Positions 55,367 to 64,000 of a stretch of 64,000 bases of DNA are shown here, piece after piece. Where the stretch lies: positions 16,376,776 to 16,440,775 of the forward strand of contig NC_133476.1 of the NCBI RefSeq assembly GCF_025370935.1, given 5' to 3'. Source of the DNA: Choristoneura fumiferana (taxonomy: Eukaryota > Arthropoda > Insecta > Lepidoptera > Tortricidae). A program made the position numbers and the translations under genes. A model generated the notes under the pieces. That model was not told where the DNA came from and made no database searches. It was given only the letters and a program-made list of their open reading frames with translations. Each line of letters begins with the position of its first letter. Positions within the stretch are counted from its first letter, which is position 1.

Positions 55367-56974
55367 AATATGAATGAGTGTTATTGAGTCTGGTCGTTCA
55401 ATGTATTCGGTAGTTATCTTTGTATTGATAGTGATCTATTATTTTCACTATTCGATCACTTTTCATCGTATCTCAATATTTTTTTATTTAATTTCATTTC
55501 ATTGGGGGTAAATAAATGTCAATTAGTTCCACCCGTAAATAAATAAAATTATCAAAAATAATTTACTGCCATAGAAAAAAACATGACTACACAAACAAAG
55601 TACATTTAGTAAGCTTAGGCTCAGCATAAGCTGCGATATATTAAAAACTTATGGTCAGTTTTATTACAAACAATAAAAAAACAGTGAGGAGTAGAGTAAC
55701 TCTGTAGCCTGGCCACAGTGTAAGTAGCCAGGATTTTATTTTTTCAATATGTTTAGGTGCTCAGCGCTCCCCTCGCCACAATTTCCTCTTGACGGAAACC
55801 CTCAATCTAATGATACGGCTCTGTTAAAAAACACAAGGAAATTTAATAACGCCACCAGCAAGCTGCTAGAACGAAAACAAAGAAAATTTAATTTCAACGA
55901 TTCCCACATGCTCAATATCGCTGAGAAGTTGCCCCCCCTGCAAAGATTGCACGCAAATTAAAAACGCCTCCGAGAGATTTATCATTTAATCTCCAGGCGT
56001 ATTCTTTGAAAAGTAACCACATGAACCCTGTTCGCACCTTATTAAAAAGAAAGTCTTTATTAATAAATTAAATGAACCCAAAAATCCACCAGTCATTCCG
56101 TAAAGTGACCGCTTAAAGGAAAGACCGACAAGTGACAGAATCTGCATATCACGTTACAGGGACGGTTGCCCTGCGCAATTACCGGCACAAAGCTTAGCAC
56201 ATTTCAAAGGTAAGCAAATTAGTTCCGCACTTAATGATCCGACAAAGCGCGTAAATCTTTTTAAAATGCGCACCCGGTGTTTCCTTTTCCTGTAGGGTAG
56301 GTAAACAACGTTAAAAAAATATTAGCATAAGCCCGCCCCGCATATATGCAAATGTGGCCCGTGCGAGGAACGGCGGTGAAAATTGTATCAAATTGTTCCA
56401 ACGACACGTAGACTTTGCAGCAATTTGTCAAGCGAGCAATAATTATTTTAGCCCCACCCCCTTTGTGATCTGAATTTTTAATGAATATTTTTTGTAGTAA
56501 AAGTGTACACGCTTTTCCCACGCTTGTTAAGCGTGCACTACAAATCGTTCGGACGTGGTGTCGAATTAAGCTGGCATCAGTGAGCAGCCCGCCGGTGAAA
56601 AATGTTTGCCACCTGTGGCTCGGTGTAATCGTATGCGTTCATCCCCGCGGGACTGCGTGCATTGGGCGACCGTCCTCTGGGCGACGATGTCAGAATAGAT
56701 AGTTGAGCACTTTATTTCTAAAAATCAGACCTTGAGATTTTTCATGCAAATTTCAATCTGATGGTTGATTTTGTTTTTAAAGAAACGAAACTCCAACGAG
56801 GTTACTTTGGTTTTAAAATTTTCTTAATTCCACAAAATATCCAGTGTATGCTAAGAAAAACTTAATTATACTAAATAAAAGCATAATCCACAATGCTAAG
56901 CACACATAGGTATCATTTCAAACCTTCTTATCCTATCCACACAAAACCTTCTTTCATGGGGGTGGTTTCTGAAG
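55367..56974. other. Repeat-poor stretch with GC-richer patch (55970-56700)
   Basis: No gene is supported. At 56159-56208 a CAG precedes and a CAAAGGTAAGC donor-like motif follows 50 open bases, but the acceptor tract is weak and I do not call it. Confidence 0.35.
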
Positions 56975-57186
56975 TGATATTTGTTAAAAAGTTCAATATC
57001 TCAAAAACGGCTCCACCGATTTTGATGAAACATGTCTAAAGCCATTGCTAGAAAACCTGATTTTTTATAAAAACAAACCGAATTCAAATCGGTCTATCCG
57101 TTTAAGATCTACTGTGCAACAGATAGACACACATATGATAGTGGTCAAACTTATAACACCCCTCTTTTTGCATGGGGGGTTAAAAA
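56975..57186 (+). repeat. Dispersed repeat ending TTATAACACCCCTC..GGGGGGTT
   Basis: AAAAAGTTCAATATCTCAAA, CGGCTCCACCGATTTTGAT, GAAACATGTCTAAAGCC, TTCAAATCGGTCTATCCGTT and AACTTATAACACCCCTCTTT follow the same order as 18430-18645. Confidence 0.75.
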
Positions 57187-60100
57187 TACTAAATTAATAT
57201 TTCAAATTCGACACAATTTCTCAACAATTCCCAATCTTATATTCTTGTCTAGCAAACTGACTTAAATACTTTCTGAAAATTAAACAGCAAACTCTTCCAT
57301 AAAAAAACGCATATTCTTTCCAGGCTTCTAACATCCGCATTGCACGTCCGGGCCTGCAGTCAATTCCGCACGGATACGGCCGATTCCGCACCATTTTGCG
57401 CTCCGCACTCGTCGATTATCATCCGCGTGTCCGCTCGGCCCGGGCCGATACACCGCGCCCGTTCAATTAGCACGCCCATCGCATCGCACCCGATTGACCG
57501 TGCGATTTATTCACTGGCCAGTATTCCTTTTCAATTTGAAAAAGGTTGGATTTTAACGTTGGGTTTTATTGCTGGCCAGTCACTATTGGTTTTTTTTTGG
57601 TAGTGACAATTTTTAAAACTAGTACACGTCAAACTGATTATGAAAAAAAATTACGTAGTTTGACATTGGCAAAGTGCCTCGCAGCAAAAATATGCCATAC
57701 CTATCAAAAAAGTGAAGTTTTTAAACAAATACGAGTAAACAATTCTTAAAATGTTATCCTGGGCAAAGTTTGAAGATCACCAAACCACAAGTGTTCATCG
57801 TTTTTCCCACGGTTATGAGGTCTTAATAGTGAGCCGCGGTCCTTTATGAACTCGGGCGGACACAATAACGATAAAGGTGAGCGGAAAATCCGGACAATAA
57901 AGCTCTGCAAAAAAGCTGAGCGGGGGCTAGCGCGGGGCAAATAGTTCGTGAAATTTCGAAGGGCCCCACTACTGGGGCAAGAGACGGGGCACTTTACGAC
58001 GGTCCTCCCAGTAAACCTACCCATTACGTTGGGTTAAAGGATCGTTCTACTCGAGTTATAAAGATGCCGAACGCTCGGCAAGATTTGTTGCCGGATGGTT
58101 GCAGAAGGGTTGCTGCGGGTATTATGATCATGTCGAGTGAAGAGTTCGCGTCATTTCTGAGAGTCAACACGGTGAGATGGAGAGCGCTCGACGCTCGAGT
58201 ATGAAAATGCGAAGGCTTCGTGAATAGGATTTTTATTATTTGAATTGCGGTTTTGTAAACAGGCAATGTGCTCGTGTCTACTAAAAAAAAAATTCGAAGT
58301 TATAAAAGTACCTAACTATTTGCTCGGTCATTTTTTTTTATATTCGGAGTGCTGAAAAAGTGAATAGGAAACGGAGCGTGTCATTTCAATATCGATTGAC
58401 TAAATTGACCGAGTGAGTGCAAAGTGCGAGCAAAGCGTCTCCATTCCAGCTTGATAAAAAATGCTTTCATTATGTCCGGAATAATGATAATTATGGTTTT
58501 TTTTTCGATTCAGTTTATGGATATTTATTTAGTTTTAAGTTATACACTCACAAACTCGCGAGATCTACATCTCCCAGAGCTATTTACTGTTTAGTACTAT
58601 CAAATGGAGTATTCGACTAAGCATGACACTCGATAATAATTTTTGGAAATTTTTACAAAACCGTTAGTGCAACATCTTACTTATATGTATTAATACATAT
58701 TAACATTGCACTATTACCTCCAGTTGTATCGCAAACTTCATTAAAATCCAGCATTTCAAACACAGCCACCTACAGCTCCTTAACAGCGTCCTCGACGCCG
58801 TCTACGTTTCAACACCATTAAACAACTTAAAACCCACAGAAGCACCAGTCGACTCTTAAATCCAGCTGCTAGAGCACAAGCTCGAATGGGAATGTAGTTA
58901 GCAAGATGCTAGTACGTTGGCACACAGGTGAGACGTAAGGCTAATTGTACACGGCTGCAGTGACTGTCCAGTTCAAACACGGGCAAAGGCGTTTAGTGTT
59001 TGCAGTCGGCCCTCACGTAAACAGCTACGTTTGCTGCCTTTTGCTTGCTGTCTAGTGGCTGCACAGCAGGGCTTGAGTGTTTGTTTCTTAGTGGAATTAC
59101 CTTTAAAAAACGCATGTGATTTTACTATAGCTGTTCGTGACGACGAACAGATTAAAAAAACGCTTGTCTTTGGTTGGTTATGTCTGGGTAACATATTGTA
59201 TTCAATTGAATATAACGTTATATTATTATTATTATAATAAACGTACAGTAAGCTCCTGTGTGTCAGGTATCTAATACTAATCCATACTCGTAGTCTTGCG
59301 AATTTAGGTGGGTAGGTATAGTGCTTTGTGACAATGCAATGCAACAAAAATTAAAAGCACTCGTAAATGATTTTTTTTTATGTAATCACCCAAGATTTTG
59401 AATAGAGTTATGTATGATAGTTATTAAATAGTTTTTATTCTTTAAATGGTATTTATAATTACATTTAAGGGCATCACAAGAAGTCTTCAGTTACAAAATA
59501 AACAAAAATGACGTAAATGTAATAGTTTCAACGAGAAATTACACAGATTGTAGTACGATAGTTCATAGTTTTAGTACGTAGGTAGTTGATAGTTATTATA
59601 AAAATAATAATACTATTTCAAACCCTTGTATTAATACAAGGTATACATAATCCACGTTTCTGGTTGGCACAGTAACGATCAAATAGAACGTAACGATCGA
59701 ACTTACCCTTCAAAATACCCCTTACAAGTTCCCCAAATATTATTAGGTAGCATTCAGTCTCACCTCAAAGATAAAACCATGTTTTACCCGAAAATACCCA
59801 AAGCGGTGGCAGAAGCAACTAGGCTGTGGTCAGGCTATCTCGCCCTAGACACGTTACGGTCAATCCTTTTGACGCGACTCCGACCTGCCGGTGTGAACTA
59901 GCCCTTTGAGCTCGCACCTACGACCGCAAACGTTTGTGGACACCGCTTTAGGAAGGTTCAATTTTGGAAAATAAATCCTCGTATTTACAAAGTTGGCTTT
60001 GTGATTGTGAGCCCTTTTTTGGATATTTGAGGTTTTAATTTCTGTAAGTATTTATAGTCTTTAGTAATTTTAGTATTCATGTAGTAAAACGCATTGTTAT

Positions 60101-60587
60101 CGGTACATGCATGATTATTTAATTATTTACCCTGAAATACCAAAGAAATGCAAAACAAAATTCACTAAATGTATTCAAGGTCACAATAAGTAGATAACAC
60201 CCTACTGACACTCCTATTATTAATGACAAGCAATTTAAGAAATCAATTACTGGAACAAGTGTGATCAAATCAGCTACGGACGTCCACCTGTAGGAAGTAA
60301 GTCCATGAGCTAATTCAAATGGGTTGCGTACTTTTTCATTGTCAAATCATGAATTTCTTGAATAAGTCCTATTTCTAAATTTCAAGAGTAAAATACGGTA
60401 CATTATAGGCATTGTCTAAGTAAACTCAAGGCCCAACTCGCCCCACAAAATATGCAAGTGCGGCGCATCCCACCGGCTGCATTTTACATGAGGGCAACTT
60501 TTGCCGATTTCTTCAATATTTTAGCGTGGGAAATCCTACGCAGCGGCACATAACTAAATAACATTTATGTTTTATTCAATGATGGTC
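57187..60587. other. Repeat-poor stretch with GC-rich islands (57330-57520 and 57830-58160)
   Basis: No gene is supported. A CT-rich tract ending TTCTTTCCAG at about 57323 precedes GC-rich sequence, but no donor is obvious. A TTATTATTATTATAATAAACG run at 59220-59240 is a possible small LINE tail. Confidence 0.35.
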
Positions 60588-60717
60588 GTCCACCAACGAG
60601 ATGGACGGATGCCCTGGTTAAAACCACACGCCGCTTCCAACTAAAGTAACTGTAGCTCTATGGGGGAGGCCTATGTCCAACAGTGGACGTCCTACGGCTG
60701 ATATTATACGATGAATA
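60588..60717 (+). pseudogene. RTE-clade LINE 3' end, fourth copy
   Basis: GTCGTCCACCAACGAGATGG, ACGGATGCCCTGGTTAAAAC, GCCGCTTCCAACTAAAGTAA, GGGGGAGGCCTATGTCCAAC, AGTGGACGTCCTACGGCTGA follow the copy at 494-925. About 17 bases are missing before GCCGCTTCC. The ATG tail is short and decayed. Confidence 0.82.
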
Positions 60718-62349
60718 TTTTGTACTGGTTCATTGACAGGGCTTCTTAATAACCAAGCTTGAACATTAAACGTCATTGAGCAATCATAATATTTCACTGA
60801 ACCTTTGTAATAGCGCTACCAATTCAACCACAATTCGTAGCGAGCTAACAACTCCCATATCAATAGTGCTCCTGACTGCCTGCAGGAGAATACATTAGCA
60901 TTGTCTATTAACCGCAGCTCGAGCTCCATTAGAAAACACGTTCAATGACGAGATTGCGAGAGTTAATTTCATTTCCTAATACACGCTACGTATTTACTCA
61001 CCATCCTAGCATGTTTGCACGCCAGCCTTCATTTTATTCCTCAGACGAGCATATTTTCCTTTTGTCTAGACGAAATCTTAACGAATATTTAAAGGGCGAA
61101 ACTCAAGGTAATGCCGGCACGTCCCACGAAACAGATACAATTATAGTCGCGGAGTAACACAAATGTGAGTTCGAAACGAGCGGTATCTCCAAATTGCTCA
61201 TGTAAGACGAAATTAACCCTCGCCCACATTAACGCAGATAAGTTGGTGAGCTCATTTGCGAGCCTTCCGGCCTGCGCTCGTTACATCTTGATATTCTTTA
61301 CCCCTTCACCGACACGCGGTTCGGCGTTCGCCGTTCGGCGTTCGGCGCACCACACGAGCAATAAATGGCGCGGAAGGAGCCGCTATCGCACCGCCCGATA
61401 TCTTCCATCCGAATTAATTTCAGAACGCTCCAGAAACGAAGCAAGTTCGCGGACTTGTTATTTCTACGTGCAACCGAGCGAGAGCACGCGAGTTCTAATC
61501 GCGAAGAGTTGCAAGATAAAATGGCGACCCGTAATTACCATAACGCGCCTTTCGAAGATATGTGGAGAATCTTAATGGTACGGTGGCTCCGTAAATAATG
61601 GGCTCTTATGGGAAAGTTGGTAAAGAGCACTGTTTCGAGTGTAATTTCAGGGGCTTCGTGCCTCACGTGCTTTTAGAATAATGTGCTAAATACGAAGTAG
61701 GTACGTTAATGACGGCATTTGTTTTGATATAAAGTTACACGCTGGTTTCCCATTAATATTCAGTGAAATATTATAATATATTGACTTTCATGGTAAATTA
61801 ATACGAGCTTTCTTCTTCACATGCTTTTACATACTCTCTTTTCCTTCAAAATCATTTGTGTGTCATAACTTTTGACTATTTATAATATCCGTGCTCCTAA
61901 TCACAGACCACCATAGAGTAATTAAACCGGCTAACATTTCGCGCTCAGGATGCTATCAGCCGCAGCCGAATGCAGCGAGCTCAGATTACTATGAGTTATG
62001 ATCCAGGCCAGGGTTCCGCGGTTGCCCGCGGCGCGTCTTTCCCCTTTTAGGCGACGATTTAGCGCACTTTGTGGAACTAAGTCGCTATATAGGCACTTCC
62101 CGACATACGAAGTCGTACTTTAAGGGATGCACAGCTGGGCATAAATTAAGGAGATATTTTGATTCCAGCTAAAGGTAAGATAGGAATTTTCTACAGAAAA
62201 TTGTAAATAACAGAAATTGTCGTTACTTTGAACGTACTTGACGATTGCATTGTCATGATGACAATGTCATCGGAATATGTTTATGTCAAATTAATATGTT
62301 TATGGAAGTCTCCGATGTAGCTCGAGGAATATGCAAGTTAAAGGGTCAA
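60718..62349. other. Repeat-poor stretch with GC-rich islands (61160-61620 and 61900-62110)
   Basis: No gene is supported. Overlapping frames at 61165-61598 arise from high GC. At 61314-61350 GTTCGGCGTTCGCC repeats form a tiny tandem array. GCTAAAG|GTAAGA at 62173 looks like a splice donor with no convincing exon before it. Confidence 0.35.
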
Positions 62350-62478
62350 TACTGCCCTCCTAAGCCGAAAGGCGCTATCTGAAAAAATGTGATGCATAAT
62401 GTTTAAGCTACACAATAGTATTAATAATTCAAAAGTGTTTTTTTGAGATAGCGTCTTTTGGCTTAGGAGGGCAGAATA
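62350..62478. mobile_element. MITE with TACTGCCCTCCTAAGCC ends
   Basis: TACTGCCCTCCTAAGCCGAA..GGCGCTATCT on the left and AGATAGCGTCTTTTGGCTTA..GGAGGGCAGAATA on the right are inverted repeats of about 31 bp with four mismatches. The centre is AT-rich, the total is about 129 bp, and it is non-coding. I recognise the ends as a lepidopteran MITE. Confidence 0.8.
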
Positions 62479-64000
62479 GGCGAGTACATCGCTATAAGAA
62501 CAGATAACCTTTGGGGATAAAGGTCCTCGAGAGCCGACCACTATCCGGAAGACGAAACGTTGTACTGTTGAAAAAACTTGTGCTCATAGAGAGCGAAAGG
62601 TACAAAAAAGTGAGTCATGGATTGTGGACGAAAATATCCACAATAACATTCCTATTCCTCTTATTGTTTAATCTGTGAACCATATCCATATCCAATGCTA
62701 TCTAATGAAGCACAATAATATGCAATTTACAGTGCACAGTGCAGATTACGCGTGAATTACGAGCGAGTGCAGCGACCGCCCGCGGCGTCTTCTTTCCCGC
62801 ACAATTAACGACACGCTTTGTCGTCTTTATTTGCGGTTATCTGTGGTAGATTTAGGATATACGAGGGTTTTGAATGCTGAAAACATAAGATCAGAATACT
62901 AAAACCTAAACAGACAAATAAAAATTAAAAACAGAAAAATAAAAATTACTTCATTTTACCGAAACAAATCAAGTGACTATTCAGTGGCTGAAAAACCTGC
63001 TGAGTTTTCGCCCGTTGTTTTAACTATAAAAATTACCTAATATTATATATTTGTTAAAAAACTATTTTAATAGTTGAACCCACTTATGCTTAAGAACATA
63101 AAAGTACGATACTACGACATAAAAGTCTACCCTACGAATAAATACGAGTAATTATTTATTCCTAGGGTAAATAATTATTTACTCGTAGACTTTACCCGTT
63201 GCTCTTTTGGTTGTACTATTTTAATCACTTTATCCCTCACCTGTACACTCATAAACATCCACCGCATTATTTCCTGCACATATTTGCACACGTTTAGTTT
63301 ATTACGAACGCTGCAACAAGCACCTAAGTGCAAGGAGCCCGCTCCCTCACATTACAAGCATTGTAAATTAGGCACCAAAAACGGTCTCATTTTCCGCTCG
63401 AGCTCCGCGGTTAATATTGTCTCGCTCCTGAAATATGCAGTCTTACCTGAAGTGCACTGTAATCGTTGGATATAGTGGCTCGTTTAATCCAGGCCACATC
63501 TTCTGGAATGTTCGAGAACGCAGCCAAGATTTGCATGCAGTGAGACTTGGCCGCGGGCCTGGCAGTGGCTTAATATGAGCCTTAATGTGGGAAGGGATTT
63601 GATGCCTTGGAGGATTTGCGGTGCTGTGATATGTTCACGGAAATTAATAAGTAACATAACACTGTATTAATTGTGCATTTTTCCACGCTTTCTTCTCAAA
63701 ATATTACGAATAATTTTTTTTCTTCCTTTCTTGTTCAGGGTTTAAATATACCGTGATAACCAGTAACTTATTACTTCCCTGCTTCTTCCTTTATTGAGTG
63801 TCTATCTGCTGTGCTATATATCCTAATATTGGGTAAACGGAGACACGGTATATTTCCCGTAGTAAAGATGTGTAATTAATAAACCATTAATTATTTAAAG
63901 AGTTTTTTTTTCTGAGACAGTAGATAGAGTTTGAAGTTTATTCGAGAATAGGTTCCAAATATTTAAAAACACCTTGCAAATAAGGGTTGAAAGGTTACGC
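62479..64000. other. No recognised gene; imperfect hairpin at 63132-63189
   Basis: TACGAGTAATTATTTA (63142-63157) pairs with TAAATAATTATTTACTCGTA (63168-63187) with a 4-nt bulge. GC-richer patches lie at 62700-62830 and 63480-63600. A strong CT-rich acceptor-like tract ends at 63739, but all frames after it soon meet stops. Confidence 0.4.

Noticed and set aside
56159..56208. 50-nt exon between CAG and GGTAAGC
   Set aside because: The frame is open, but the acceptor lacks a clear polypyrimidine tract.
63715..63845. Exon after the strong acceptor-like tract ending at 63739
   Set aside because: All three frames meet stop codons within a short distance and there is no good donor nearby.

Overview
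The window reads as nuclear DNA of a lepidopteran insect (moth or butterfly). I base this on dispersed repeats I recognise from that order: RTE-clade LINE 3' ends with an ATG-triplet tail, a CR1-like LINE, two tRNA-derived SINE families, short Helitrons with TC...CTAG ends, and the element that opens GGGTTCCGTACC and closes near CGACTCGCACTTGGCC. No intact protein-coding gene, rRNA or functional tRNA gene can be supported. I read the window as a long intergenic or intronic stretch. The best hint of a host gene is one possible 40-nt exon on the + strand (54308-54347).

Layout. 1-15000 is dense in repeats: decayed RTE 3' ends, a Helitron, a SINE with an 11-bp target duplication, a large foldback carrying a nested Tc1/mariner-type MITE, a ruined CR1-like LINE on the minus strand (5616-8465), a 100-N assembly gap (8990-9089) flanked by two near-identical ~1-kb copies (3456-4446 and 9091-10096), and then five inverted-repeat structures in 2.2 kb (10634-12786). 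15000-26000 is AT-rich with scattered LINE tails and decayed repeats. 26000-64000 is mostly repeat-poor, with many GC-richer islands in AT-rich DNA and isolated elements among them: a MITE that also interrupts an RTE fragment (26654-26733 and 37540-37613), SINEs at 31678 and 33951, a terminal-inverted-repeat family in two copies (34294 and 38081), a SINE split by two later insertions (51001-51517), a near-perfect 106-nt hairpin (53411-53516), and a MITE at 62350.

The elements do not form a pathway. They record successive insertions, and several nestings give relative ages. I did not find a convincing new biological system. The points most worth checking are the hairpin cluster at 10.6-12.8 kb, the hairpin at 53.4 kb, the candidate exon at 54.3 kb, and the likely assembly duplication beside the gap.
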